Below, piece by piece: positions 46,973 through 55,676 of a stretch of 64,000 nt of DNA. Every line of letters begins with the position of its first letter. Within the stretch, counting starts at the first letter, position 1. The DNA is from Bacillota bacterium. GTDB lineage: Bacteria > Bacillota > Clostridia > Peptostreptococcales > Anaerovoracaceae. Location of the stretch: assembly GCA_028724585.1 (NCBI GenBank), contig JAQYCQ010000026.1, positions 1 to 64,000 on the forward strand, given 5' to 3'. The position numbers and the translations under genes are program-made. A model generated the notes under the pieces. The model saw only the letters and a list, made by a program, of their open reading frames with translations. It had not been told where the DNA came from and did not search any database.

Positions 46973-47611
46973 TCAGAAAAACAATCCTGTTATGAAATTG
47001 TACAGCCAGGACACCTGAGGGGTCAGTATTATGTCCGTCAGGTTGAATACGATTATAAGCAGCAGGAACATGGGTCCCAGCTGATAGAATCTCGGATACC
47101 AGGAATAGCGGTCCAGCTTGAAGATCTGGGTCACTATGCCGAAGCCGTCCAGCGGCGGCAGCGGTATCAGGTTAAATAGCATGAGCACTATATTTATCTG
47201 CAGCATGCCGATAAGGATCTGCCAAATCACAGAGCCGGTCCTGCTGGCTATGAATTCCGGCGCCAGCACGTAAAGCAGCTTCATGACGGCGGCTGTCGCT
47301 ATAGCGATGATCAGGTTGTTGAAGACGCCGGCGAATGCCACCAGCATCTCGTCCCTCCTCCTGTGTCTGTAATAGGCGGGATTGATCTCCACCGGCTTGC
47401 CCCAGCCGAATCCCAGCAGGAGCAGGGCTATGAAACCTATGATATCCAGATGCGCTCCCGGATTCAGGGATACTCTTCCCTGAGCTTTAGGTGTCGGGTC
47501 ACCGAGCTTATATGATACCCAGGCGTGGCCGAATTCGTGGAAGGAAAGTCCGACCAGAATTCCCGGCAGTATGATCAGCCTGGCCATTATATAGTTTATG
47601 ACTGAATCCAT
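46973..47611 (-). CDS. Site-2 protease family (M50) membrane metalloprotease
   Basis: 212 aa with about five hydrophobic segments. Zinc motif HEFGH lies in the first membrane segment (about 25-29) and NLIPLPPLDGF supplies the third ligand (Asp) in the fourth. This is the short form without PDZ or CBS domains, common in Firmicutes and of unknown substrate. The ATG at 47611 has GGAGGAG upstream; codons further upstream overlap gntR. Probably co-transcribed with the gntR gene before it. Confidence 0.88.
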   Translation of the reverse strand: MDSVINYIMARLIILPGILVGLSFHEFGHAWVSYKLGDPTPKAQGRVSLNPGAHLDIIGFIALLLLGFGWGKPVEINPAYYRHRRRDEMLVAFAGVFNNLIIAIATAAVMKLLYVLAPEFIASRTGSVIWQILIGMLQINIVLMLFNLIPLPPLDGFGIVTQIFKLDRYSWYPRFYQLGPMFLLLIIVFNLTDIILTPQVSWLYNFITGLFF

Positions 47612-47640
47612 TAAGTTGATCTCCTCCGTTATAAGAGCCG

Positions 47641-48357
47641 TCAGTTCCCAGCTGAATTGACGCATGACCTGTAAAGGCTGGCTATCTGCCGGCTGTGCTC
47701 CATAGCGTCTTCATAGAGCTTTTCTCCGTCATGAGCCTCGAGATCCGCCATCATCATGTCATGGTACTTCTTGAAGATCTCCAGCGATCTGTCGAGTTCC
47801 AGGCTGAGCCACACATCGTAAAGATCGTGGCAGCTTGCCATAAAATACTCTATGAGCCGGTCCACGAACAGGTTGTGGCAGCAGCTGATGATCTGAAGGT
47901 GGAATCTCACGTCCAGCTTCCTGAAATCTCCCGGTCTGACGTATTCGCCGTCGCGGTAGCGCTCCAGTGTTTTTACAGATTCATCGTAAGCTCTCCTCAC
48001 GCGCGCTATATCTTCGTCATCCGCTTTCTCGGCGGCCATCTTCATCAGCGGCGGCTGGATCAGCTCGATTATCTCGAACATCTCTCTTTTTCTCTCGTCC
48101 TGGTCATCGAATTCTATCCCCAGCGGATCTTCCGGCATACCCGGATTATCCTTTACGAAGGTGCCGCTGCCTCTGCGTATCTCGAGTATATTTTTTGAGC
48201 AGAGGATCTTGACCGCTTCACGTACGGTCGTCCTGCTTATCCCGAAAAACTGAGTCAGCTCTGTTTCAGTAGGAATCTTGCTGCCTGGCTCGTACTGCTT
48301 CTGTATCATTTCGTATAACTTGTCAGCTGTCTGCTGAGAAAGTGAAGTTCTTGCCAT
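47641..48357 (-). CDS. GntR/FadR family regulator
   Basis: 238 aa. Winged helix-turn-helix (KLYEMIQKQYEPGSKIPTET; SRTTVREAVKILCSKNILE) and an FCD domain with the ligand-binding set Asp, His and later histidines (DVRFHLQIISCCHN; HDLYDVW; EHSRQI). GAGGAA precedes the ATG. It stands 600 bp from the CoA-transferase/flavoprotein cluster, faces the same way and is a good candidate for its control; FCD regulators typically sense organic acids. The effector is unknown. Confidence 0.9.
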   Translation of the reverse strand: MARTSLSQQTADKLYEMIQKQYEPGSKIPTETELTQFFGISRTTVREAVKILCSKNILEIRRGSGTFVKDNPGMPEDPLGIEFDDQDERKREMFEIIELIQPPLMKMAAEKADDEDIARVRRAYDESVKTLERYRDGEYVRPGDFRKLDVRFHLQIISCCHNLFVDRLIEYFMASCHDLYDVWLSLELDRSLEIFKKYHDMMMADLEAHDGEKLYEDAMEHSRQIASLYRSCVNSAGN

Positions 48358-48393
48358 ATCGGTTCCTCTTTTCTGTATTTTGCGAACTCAGTT

Positions 48394-48422
48394 ATTATAT
48401 ATTAACGAAAACGATATCTCAA
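48394..48422 (-). promoter_or_regulatory. Promoter of the second gntR gene
   Basis: Minus-strand TTGAGA (48417-48422), 17-bp spacer, TATAAT (48394-48399). Confidence 0.75.
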
Positions 48423-48446
48423 TATTTATGTAAACAAAAGATTTAT

Positions 48447-48478
48447 CTGCTGTGAAGCGGTACGCTCACGCCCGCTCC
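48447..48478. repeat. Intergenic repeat B, copy 1
   Basis: 32 bp matching 55661-55692 at all but five positions, same orientation. Both copies flank the CoA-transferase/flavoprotein operon. Confidence 0.65.
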
Positions 48479-48608
48479 GCGGGCATTGCTGACGCTGAAA
48501 CTCATGCGGAGCCGGGGCAGCCTTGTTCTGCAGCCGGCGATCCGACCGTTATCTTCCTTTTAACCTGCGCGGCGCCTTCGCGGGAGACGGCGAACTGCGC
48601 CGCATCTT

Positions 48609-48682
48609 GAAAAAACACCGATGTGTTTTTTCTTCGGACACGTGCGCCGCTGCGGATTTAAGTTATGAGAACTTAAATCCGC
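48609..48682. other. Two adjacent perfect hairpins
   Basis: Arms GAAAAAACAC/GTGTTTTTTC (loop CGAT), then 13-bp arms GCGGATTTAAGTT/AACTTAAATCCGC (loop ATGAG). No T run follows the second, so it is not a normal terminator. Possibly a small structured RNA or mobile-element remnant. Confidence 0.5.
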
Positions 48683-48820
48683 TTCACCGTCTCAGGCCGC
48701 TTGGCGCCGGGAAGATATACTGTCGTCTCGATGCTGCAGAACAAGGCTGCCCGGGCTCCGCAGGTCTCCGTCAGCGAAGCTGTCGTAATGTTTACATTAA
48801 TAATGATGTATTCAGTCATA

Positions 48821-48854
48821 AAAGGCAAAAGCGCGGCTGTAAAGACAACCGCGC
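48821..48854 (-). terminator. Probable terminator of the CoA-transferase operon
   Basis: Minus-strand hairpin GCGCGGTTGT/ACAGCCGCGC (one G-T pair, one mismatch) followed by TTTTGCCTTTTATG, about 110 nt after the CoA-transferase stop. Confidence 0.45.
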
Positions 48855-48930
48855 CATGCACATTGCAGGTATATTTATTATTCCGGAAACCTCCGGTTAC
48901 TCGAGATCCTCCGGATCATAAATTGTGGAT

Positions 48931-48957
48931 TTAGAGCTTGCCGTGTGTCGCGGCTAT
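48931..48957 (-). pseudogene. Remnant of a flavoprotein gene 3' end (direct repeat)
   Basis: This stretch encodes ATHGKL-stop on the minus strand and matches the true end of the FAD oxidoreductase gene (50736-50762) at 21 of the first 22 bases. The two copies lie immediately outside the CoA-transferase gene at 48963-50591, forming direct repeats. Confidence 0.65.
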
Positions 48958-48962
48958 ATTAC

Positions 48963-50591
48963 TTATTCCTCTTTCTTAGCTTTTTCTTTTTCATCAAGGA
49001 TAGCTTTGAGGCCTCCCCATTTTTCCTGGAATATAGCAGGATCCATCAGTTTTACACCGCCTTCTGGAATTATAGGCTTGAATCCCATATGCGCCAGTAT
49101 ATCTTTTTCAAGATCGATGCCAGGAGCGATCTCTGTCAATACGAGACCTTCCAGCGTACCTTTAAATACGCATCTTTCAGTTACATATATAAGTTCGTGT
49201 CCCTTTTTCAGAGCTTCCGGGGCAACAAAAGTAAGCTGGTCGCTCCTCTTAACAAATTTAGGCAGCTTTCCTTCCTGGTCTATGACCAGTTTGCCGTTTT
49301 CTATGTGTTCCTTCAGTCCTTTGGTTGTAAAGGTTCCCATGAATACCGACTTCTTAGCGCCTAGAGCTATGTTAGCGAATCCGCCTACTCCAAGGGTTAC
49401 TCCGTTGAGCCTGGATGTATTGATGGATCCGTCTTCTTGAGCTTCGGACAGTCCAAATACGCCAAAATCGAGACCTACTCCGTCGAACCAGTCGAACTGG
49501 TCAGTAGTACTTACTGACGCCTCAACATTATAATGGCAGGCAAAATCCCTTCCGCTTGCCGGAACTCCGCCTACAGCACCTATCTCTGAGGTCATCAGGA
49601 ACCTGTCGAATACTCCTTCTTCGTAAAATTCCGATCCGCAGTAGGTCGGCATTCCTATTCCGAAGTTGCATATCCAGCCGTATTCTGCTTCCATAACAGA
49701 ACGCCTTACGATGACCTTCTTAGGTCCGAACGGCATCTTTTCTATAACTTCATGAAGAGGCACTTTCAGCCTGCCTGTAAACGAATCCCAATGAGTTATC
49801 TTTTCTGATCCATCATACGGCTTTAATCCATGAACGACCCTCTCAGGGTGTTCTTCGACACATATATAATCTACCAGATAAGCTGGTACTTTTACAGCTT
49901 TCGGATCAAGCGAACCCTCTGCTGCGAGCCTCTTTACTTCGACTATCACCTTGCCTCCGCATGCTTTGACGGCTCTGGCGACATCAGCAATCTCCAGTGT
50001 AAATACCTCATCCTCTATAGTGACGTTTCCTCTTTCATCAGCAGTAGTACCTCTGATTATGCCTATATCGTATTTAAGTCCTCTGTAAAATATATATTCG
50101 CCGTCCATAACGTCTGGATAATAAATGGTAAGCGCCTGACCGGCGGCCTTTTTCTTGTCGGTTATAGCTCTCGCCTTACGATTGAGGCATCCATCGTCCT
50201 GTCTCGGATCCATGAAGGTTCCAAGACCTACCTTTGAAAAAGTTCCAGGAAGGCCTCTGCCCTGTTCCCTGAACATTTGCAGCATAGTACCCAGCGGCAT
50301 ATACCAGCCTGCAATCTGATTGTTTTCTATCATTTTCGCGATCTTAGGAGACGTACTCTCATGCGATGAGATAGTACCCGATATCATTCCTTCATGAGCC
50401 CAGCAGTCACCTGGTACCGCGCCTGCCGCGTGAACGTGCCATATATTGCGGGGATGGCCGGTCTCAAGGAAATTCTTCTCTATTGCGGACGCCAGTTCCG
50501 TTGGAAAAGATACACCTGAGGTAGCCGATGCGATAATACTTCCATCCTTTATCATTTTAGCTGCTTGTTCCAAGCTTATTACCTTAGACAT
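48963..50591 (-). CDS. Family I acyl-CoA:carboxylate CoA-transferase (copy 1)
   Basis: 542 aa, alpha and beta halves fused in one chain as in propionate/acetate CoA-transferases. The catalytic Glu is Glu336 in TSEIGAVGGVPASGRDF; GLGTFMDPR and ITERCVFKG-like C-terminal blocks match the family. It would move CoA between an acyl-CoA and a free acid. AGGAG lies 7 nt before the ATG. Codons end in A/T more often than in the neighbours, and ~27-bp direct repeats flank the gene. Related to, but clearly diverged from, the copy at 55836-57419. Confidence 0.9.
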   Translation of the reverse strand: MSKVISLEQAAKMIKDGSIIASATSGVSFPTELASAIEKNFLETGHPRNIWHVHAAGAVPGDCWAHEGMISGTISSHESTSPKIAKMIENNQIAGWYMPLGTMLQMFREQGRGLPGTFSKVGLGTFMDPRQDDGCLNRKARAITDKKKAAGQALTIYYPDVMDGEYIFYRGLKYDIGIIRGTTADERGNVTIEDEVFTLEIADVARAVKACGGKVIVEVKRLAAEGSLDPKAVKVPAYLVDYICVEEHPERVVHGLKPYDGSEKITHWDSFTGRLKVPLHEVIEKMPFGPKKVIVRRSVMEAEYGWICNFGIGMPTYCGSEFYEEGVFDRFLMTSEIGAVGGVPASGRDFACHYNVEASVSTTDQFDWFDGVGLDFGVFGLSEAQEDGSINTSRLNGVTLGVGGFANIALGAKKSVFMGTFTTKGLKEHIENGKLVIDQEGKLPKFVKRSDQLTFVAPEALKKGHELIYVTERCVFKGTLEGLVLTEIAPGIDLEKDILAHMGFKPIIPEGGVKLMDPAIFQEKWGGLKAILDEKEKAKKEE

Positions 50592-50661
50592 ATTGATTTC
50601 TCCTAAAGAATATATAAAACCTGTTTATGATACATAATTTCAAAAGCCATGCGCTGCTCTC

Positions 50662-50686
50662 CGGCGCGGATAAAGAGTCCGCGCCG
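50662..50686. repeat. Palindrome between CoA-transferase and flavoprotein genes
   Basis: Perfect 9-bp arms CGGCGCGGA/TCCGCGCCG around a 7-nt loop. No T run on the minus strand, so termination there is doubtful. Confidence 0.5.
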
Positions 50687-50735
50687 AAAAACAGCAAATA
50701 TGCAGTCATTTTCTATAGCTGGCAGATCGGTCTTG

Positions 50736-52382
50736 TTAGAGCTTTCCGTGTGTCGCGTCCATCTTCTTCTGCAGGCTTTCCGGATAAGGGAATTTCTCCG
50801 GAACCGGCCAGTCTACTATGTCGTGCATCCAGGAAGCTCTCCTGCAGAACTCGTCGTGAGCCAGCGGAAGAGGAGGATGGCTCAACCACTTAGGGTCGAA
50901 TATCTTCTTGAGTCCGAGGATCCACTTGTGATAGTCAGGGCCGTAAGCCGGGCCTGTCAGGTACATAGGCTGGTGCGAGCTCAGCAGAGCAGGGTAAGCG
51001 CCGTTCTTTACGTTCATCTTCGCGGAATCTACGTAGAACTGGTCCATGCCGTTCGTATCCTCACGCTGATCCCAGTAGATCAGGAACTCGTAATAGCCCA
51101 GATGACCCATTTCGCATGACTGGAACCAGCCCAGATCCTTGGCATCCGGCATGAGCGGAGGAGTATACTTATCCTTCAGGTCTCTGTAATTTTCACCCTG
51201 CTTGAATGCCTGATCGAAGGAATCCATTACATAGTCTACTGATACGTAGGATCCGGTCATCAGCCACATTCCCGCTGAATCGGCGTTTTTGAACCAGGAT
51301 TCGTCAGAAGGTTTTGTCCTTCTCTCCTTGCCGCCCAGCTCGTTGATGATATCGGTCAGTACATTGTAATCGTAATCGAACTGTTCTTCTGAAGTGAAGC
51401 CTATGATCATGACTCTTACCAGGAAGAAATTAGCTACCGATTCCGGTGTCTCCTTTGACCAGAGATCCCAGAATTCTTCCTTGCAGCTTGCCTTGGCTAT
51501 AGCTCTCCAGAAAGTAGGTACCTTTGTGACGGCTCCGCCGACCTCCGCATGGCCGAGCATGATGTGGGCGTCCTCGATGGATTTGAGGCTCGGCATCGTG
51601 AAGTTTATCCATTTTACGCGCTTTTCCGGAAGCTTCAGGGATGTAGAAGGCGAAACGCCCTGCATCTCAGGCACTACAGGCTGGAAAGGCAGAGTCTTGA
51701 TTGCCATCTTCGTGCAGATTCCCAGGCATCCCAGCAGACCTGTATATCCTCTGAGGATACCTCTCAGATCAGGGCCTATGCCCTCGCCCCAGAACGGGTC
51801 GTCGCCGTCAGCCAGCGATCCGAACTTGACCAGCTCGCCGTCAGGCATTACCATCTCCAGTCCGAGTATCCTGCGCTGAGGAAGCCCTATCCTGAAGCTC
51901 AGAGGCGACCAGCCGTCGTTGAGCAGGTTGGCTACGGCTGAAGTCTGCGCTCCGCCTCCGCCTACTACTACATACGCTCCGTGCTCGAAGCATTCCTGCT
52001 GGATCTGGGAATAGATGACTCCAGGCTGTACTGTGATGAAGAAATGTTCAGCGTCTATCTCGAAATCGCGCATCCTCTTCATGTCTATGATCAGCTCATC
52101 GTCCAGATGCGGGTGCGAACGCGGTCCGTAGAAACCGGTCGAATAAGGTACGAAAGCCAGATCGTAGCGTCCGCAGATCTTTACGATCTCCTGTATATCC
52201 TTTGTAGTACGAGGCATACATACCGCTCCCGGCAGCCTTGTCATCACTCTTTCATATCCTGTGCCGCTCTCGTATCCTCCGGGACCTGAACGGTAGCCCA
52301 TGCAGTCGACAGGATCATCGGTTATATTTTTCTCGCCTACTACGGCTTTTATTGCTTCATAAGCATATCTGTTGATACTCAT
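50736..52382 (-). CDS. FAD-binding oxidoreductase, VAO/PCMH type (large)
   Basis: 548 aa. The PCMH-type FAD domain covers about 45-235, with PRTTKDIQEIVKIC, GFYGPRSHPHLDD, VVVGGGGAQTSAVANLLNDG and GYTGLLGCLGICTKM. The C-terminal part (about 250-548) resembles the cap of vanillyl-alcohol oxidase and p-cresol methylhydroxylase. No signal peptide; likely cytoplasmic. The natural substrate could be a hydroxy acid or a para-hydroxylated aromatic. GGGAGG precedes the ATG. It is 11 nt after the CCG iron-sulfur gene, an arrangement like GlcD/GlcF of glycolate oxidase. Confidence 0.82.
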   Translation of the reverse strand: MSINRYAYEAIKAVVGEKNITDDPVDCMGYRSGPGGYESGTGYERVMTRLPGAVCMPRTTKDIQEIVKICGRYDLAFVPYSTGFYGPRSHPHLDDELIIDMKRMRDFEIDAEHFFITVQPGVIYSQIQQECFEHGAYVVVGGGGAQTSAVANLLNDGWSPLSFRIGLPQRRILGLEMVMPDGELVKFGSLADGDDPFWGEGIGPDLRGILRGYTGLLGCLGICTKMAIKTLPFQPVVPEMQGVSPSTSLKLPEKRVKWINFTMPSLKSIEDAHIMLGHAEVGGAVTKVPTFWRAIAKASCKEEFWDLWSKETPESVANFFLVRVMIIGFTSEEQFDYDYNVLTDIINELGGKERRTKPSDESWFKNADSAGMWLMTGSYVSVDYVMDSFDQAFKQGENYRDLKDKYTPPLMPDAKDLGWFQSCEMGHLGYYEFLIYWDQREDTNGMDQFYVDSAKMNVKNGAYPALLSSHQPMYLTGPAYGPDYHKWILGLKKIFDPKWLSHPPLPLAHDEFCRRASWMHDIVDWPVPEKFPYPESLQKKMDATHGKL

Positions 52383-52393
52383 AGCGGCCTCCC

Positions 52394-53722
52394 CTATTTA
52401 ACTGCCATCGCAAGAAGCTCTGCGATATCGAGAACATCTATCTTTTCACCGTCTTTCGCGGCCGTTTCGCTGAAGTTGCTCAGGCACCAAGGGCACGCTG
52501 AAACTACAGTTCCGGCTCCGACGTATTTTACTTCTTCCAAGCGGTCGCGCGCTGCGTTTTCTGCCATCTCAGGAAAAGCCTGCTTTGCGCCTCTTCCACC
52601 GCCGCAGCAGAGAGCGTTTTCTTTCTTACGCGGCATCTCGGTGAAGTCTATGCCAGGAACAGCGGCTATGAGGCGTCTCGACTGATCGTAGAGACCGCTC
52701 GTTCCTCTTCTCCTGTCCAGACGCGGCTCGATGCATCCCATCCAGCCTCTCTCACCTTCGTACGGCTCCCAAGGGTCGCAGTTCTTGCTGACATTGCAGG
52801 AATCATGATATGTGATCCTCTTGTTTACCGGCTCTGTGAGCTGGAGCTTTCCGTCAGCCAGGGCTTCGTCAGCGACCTCTATGAAGTGCTTAACTTCAAA
52901 TCCCAGCTCATCGGTCCTTATGCCCAGAAGCTTAGGATAATCTACCTTCCACATGCGGTAACATTCCGCGCAGCCTGTCATGAGGACTTTCGCTCCGGAT
53001 TCTTTAACCTTTGCTATGTTTGCCTCCGCGATCTTCTTAGCCGTGTCCAGGTCTCCCACTGAGAACGGGATATTTCCGCAGCAGGTCTCATCCTTCATGA
53101 GCATGTAAGGGATGCCCGCGCTCTGGAGCACCTTGCTTATCGCTTTAGGAACCTGCTGGTTCACATATGATGACGAGCAGCCGACGAAGTACATGATGTC
53201 AGCCTTCTCGGCAGGCTTTACGTCTGCGTCCATCCAGCCTGTTCTGTCGGCCCTGGCGCCGAAGCAGTTCCCGGTCTCCTGGATCTTCTGGATGATGTCC
53301 TTATGTACCGGCAGCGGGCCGGCGCCTTCCTGGACTGCCTTTACTCTCATGGCTTCGAGGGTAAGGTCTACTTCCAGATCCAGATTTCTCTTGCATCCTA
53401 CGTCGCAGGCTCCGCAGAGGGTGCAGGCGTATATTATCTCGAGCAGGTGGTCAGACCATTCCAGCTTGCCGTCCAGCATTCCGAGTCCTATCCTCATCTT
53501 GCCGGCAGCTCCGTAGGAATCGAATTCCTTCCAGAGATTGGACGGACATCTTACTGAATGGTGCATGCCCGGCATGTAAGTATGGTCTACCCAGTAACAT
53601 CCTTTGCACTTGATGCAGTGCTGCATATCATAGCGGAAATTGCTGAGGTCGTTTATATCCAGCGCGAACGGCTCCTTCGGAGTATCATAGCGGTCCGGAT
53701 TTTTTTTATCTATTACCGACAT
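52394..53722 (-). CDS. CCG-domain (Fe-S)-binding electron-transfer protein
   Basis: 442 aa. The N-terminal part has two cysteine sets for [4Fe-4S] clusters: Cys36/39/42 with Cys59, and Cys100/103/106/110. Two CCG domains follow: Cys182, Cys214-215, Cys251/254 and Cys309, Cys372-373, Cys410/413, as in GlcF and HdrB/HdrD. Such proteins pass electrons from flavoproteins to quinone, flavin or heterodisulfide partners. Flanked by two FAD oxidoreductases in one operon. AAGGAG precedes the ATG. Confidence 0.88.
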   Translation of the reverse strand: MSVIDKKNPDRYDTPKEPFALDINDLSNFRYDMQHCIKCKGCYWVDHTYMPGMHHSVRCPSNLWKEFDSYGAAGKMRIGLGMLDGKLEWSDHLLEIIYACTLCGACDVGCKRNLDLEVDLTLEAMRVKAVQEGAGPLPVHKDIIQKIQETGNCFGARADRTGWMDADVKPAEKADIMYFVGCSSSYVNQQVPKAISKVLQSAGIPYMLMKDETCCGNIPFSVGDLDTAKKIAEANIAKVKESGAKVLMTGCAECYRMWKVDYPKLLGIRTDELGFEVKHFIEVADEALADGKLQLTEPVNKRITYHDSCNVSKNCDPWEPYEGERGWMGCIEPRLDRRRGTSGLYDQSRRLIAAVPGIDFTEMPRKKENALCCGGGRGAKQAFPEMAENAARDRLEEVKYVGAGTVVSACPWCLSNFSETAAKDGEKIDVLDIAELLAMAVK

Positions 53723-53745
53723 TTTTATCTCCTTTTCATTTCTGC

Positions 53746-53763
53746 CCGCGGCATCAGCCGCGG
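53746..53763. repeat. Palindrome between CCG and small FAD genes
   Basis: Perfect arms CCGCGGC/GCCGCGG around ATCA in an 83-bp gap. It may set relative expression within the operon. Confidence 0.45.
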
Positions 53764-53805
53764 CTTCCGGTCATCAGATCTGCCTTCTAAGTCCTCTGCC
53801 GGATC

Positions 53806-55260
53806 TTAGAAGCATACATTTCCAGGATTCATGATATTGTTAGGGTCGAACAGCTTCTTGACCTTTAAGAGCGCTGCCTTGTACGAAGCGGCCCTCTGGT
53901 AAAGCTCTTCGCCCATGTCTCCGTACGGTCTGGTGAAGTAAGCGCCTGCCGCGTGCAGAGCCTTGAAGGTCTTGTAGTATATATCGTAGATCTCAGCGTC
54001 AGCGCCGTCGGCGGAGCCGTCGTACATGAAAGTGAATTCCAGCTGGCATGCTCTGTTGTGTTCTATAGGCTGCTCGTAGATGCCGATATTTTCGAACGGA
54101 TACCCATTCCTGGAAGCCGTGTCTCTCACTACATCTATGAACTCCGGAACTCTTTCGGGTCTCGCTATGAAAAAGAGGTCCTGATAGTTTCCTTCCGGAA
54201 GAGCCTTCCAGTAAGTCTTGTCAGCCGGCCATGGATTCCTGAGAATGCTCTTGAGTCTGTCAGCCGCCTGAGGGAATCCGGGCATACCGTCTGTAAGCTT
54301 TATATTAGGGAATTCGTGCCTGATGACATCGCTCAGGAAATGCTCCTCGTAAGCGATCTTTTCTTCAGGCCTTCTGATGAGTCCGCTGATGATGAAAGCC
54401 AGAGTGTATTTTGGCAGAGTCTTCTTAAGCTCTTCGAACTCTTCCGTGCTGTCAGCCAGCAGGGCCGCGAAATCGACGTTGTTGAGGACTACGAATTCCT
54501 GGCCTATCCTCCTCGGCATGATCCTGAAGAGGAACTTTTCCATATAATCGAGGTCATCTACAGGCGCGAACTTTATCTTGTCTATCTTAGGGATGCTCTG
54601 GATCTTGAGCGACATCCACGTGACTATGCCCATGGTGCCCTGGGCTCCTTGCAGCAGCCTGTAGAAATCCAGTCCCGGGCCGGCAGGGTTGGCGCCCTTC
54701 GCGTAAGCGTAAGGGAATTTCGGAGCGCTGGCCGATCCTGTGCGGAAGACATCGCCGTTAGGGAAAACGACCTCCATCGACTGTGTAGGCTCTCCGTAGT
54801 CATATACCGTATTTGTGATAACCTCGCGTTCCAGGTGATCTGTCAGTACTGACCTGTCAGCGCGCGGTGCCAGCGGCATTACTACTCTCATGCCTTCAGC
54901 GGCAAGTGTTTCGGTGAGCTTCTTCCAGGAAACGCCCGCTCCAAAACGAACGAACCTGTTTGTCTTGTCTATCTCGTAGATCTGATCGAAACGGCTCATG
55001 TTTACTACTACTCCGCCCTGCTTAGGCACGGTAGACCCGTAGAGGTGAACAGGTGAACTAACAGGGATCAGAGGTACGTTGTTCTCGTTCGCCCACTTGA
55101 CGATACGGCTCACCTCCTCGGTGCTCCCCGGATATACGATCGCTTCCGGAGCGCCGCCTTTAACAAGGCTGAGATCGGACGAACATTTGCCGAGTACAGC
55201 CGGATCAGAAACTACATTTTCCGAACCTGCTATTTCCGCCAGATCTTTCAAAATATCCAT
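53806..55260 (-). CDS. FAD-binding oxidoreductase, VAO/GlcD type (small)
   Basis: 484 aa. FAD-binding domain (about 35-215: VYPGSTEEVSRIVKWANENN, LYGSTVPKQGGVVVNMSRF, LQGAQGTMGIVTWMSL) and a C-terminal substrate domain ending KKLFDPNNIMNPGNVCF, the classical GlcD/D-lactate dehydrogenase terminus. The histidine and arginine set for 2-hydroxy acids cannot be assigned by eye. AAGGAGG precedes the ATG. First gene of the operon; promoter at 55490-55518. Confidence 0.83.
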   Translation of the reverse strand: MDILKDLAEIAGSENVVSDPAVLGKCSSDLSLVKGGAPEAIVYPGSTEEVSRIVKWANENNVPLIPVSSPVHLYGSTVPKQGGVVVNMSRFDQIYEIDKTNRFVRFGAGVSWKKLTETLAAEGMRVVMPLAPRADRSVLTDHLEREVITNTVYDYGEPTQSMEVVFPNGDVFRTGSASAPKFPYAYAKGANPAGPGLDFYRLLQGAQGTMGIVTWMSLKIQSIPKIDKIKFAPVDDLDYMEKFLFRIMPRRIGQEFVVLNNVDFAALLADSTEEFEELKKTLPKYTLAFIISGLIRRPEEKIAYEEHFLSDVIRHEFPNIKLTDGMPGFPQAADRLKSILRNPWPADKTYWKALPEGNYQDLFFIARPERVPEFIDVVRDTASRNGYPFENIGIYEQPIEHNRACQLEFTFMYDGSADGADAEIYDIYYKTFKALHAAGAYFTRPYGDMGEELYQRAASYKAALLKVKKLFDPNNIMNPGNVCF

Positions 55261-55456
55261 GTTTTCCTCCTTTGTCTCGTTTTCTCCTGCCTTCCCGCGT
55301 CCGCTTTCCCGGCGGCCGCGCAGCCGGCATACAGCTGAATAAACTTTCCATCACCGTTTGATCACTCCTGTGAGACCGGACCGTTTCAGAAGATCACGTG
55401 ATCAGCGGATAAATCCTGTCCCGTCCGGTATTTTTTATTATACATTAGTCGTTAGT

Positions 55457-55472
55457 CATCAAACGTATGATG
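55457..55472. promoter_or_regulatory. Candidate operator of the flavoprotein operon
   Basis: Dyad CATCA-AACGTA-TGATG just downstream of the predicted transcription start. A second dyad TGACA-N6-TGTCA overlaps the -35 box. Either could bind the nearby FCD regulator. Confidence 0.4.
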
Positions 55473-55489
55473 TATTACTTTGTGATTAC

Positions 55490-55518
55490 ATTATATGAAA
55501 CTGACAAATATCTGTCAA
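55490..55518 (-). promoter_or_regulatory. Consensus promoter of the flavoprotein operon
   Basis: Minus-strand TTGACA (55513-55518), 17 bp, TATAAT (55490-55495): perfect sigma-A boxes about 230 nt before the first start codon, implying a long leader. Confidence 0.85.
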
Positions 55519-55627
55519 GCTCAAATGCACCTATGATCATGTATGTAAATCACGCAAACGTATACGACCGCTCCTCTGCCGCAACTGCCTATTCTGACGC
55601 AGCTGCCTGTATGTCGCGATCCTGAGG

Positions 55628-55676
55628 TATCATTTCACAGGACAAATCCATATCACTTAACTCCTGTGAAACGATA
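55628..55676. repeat. Long inverted repeat
   Basis: Arms 55628-55642 and 55662-55676 (TATCATTTCACAGGA and its complement, 14 of 15 pairs) around 19 bp. No T run. The right arm is part of repeat B. Confidence 0.6.

Larger units (their letters stand above)
48358..48962. other. 605-bp structured intergenic region
   Basis: It contains the gntR promoter, one copy of repeat B (48447-48478) with the GCCCGC-TCC-GCGGGC palindrome (48470-48484), a perfect hairpin GAAAAAACAC-CGAT-GTGTTTTTTC (48609-48632), a 13-bp perfect hairpin (48652-48682), a probable terminator (48821-48854) and a remnant of a flavoprotein gene end (48931-48957). No protein gene is convincing on either strand. Confidence 0.7.

Noticed and set aside
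48523..48934. Open frames of 77-132 codons in the 605-bp gap
   Set aside because: Composition is repetitive, frames overlap hairpins and there is no Shine-Dalgarno or family pattern.
50736..55260. Reading the flavin/Fe-S trio as glycolate oxidase glcDFE
   Set aside because: Both flavoproteins are full-length with substrate domains, whereas GlcE is a short FAD subunit, and the larger one has a vanillyl-alcohol-oxidase-like C-terminus.
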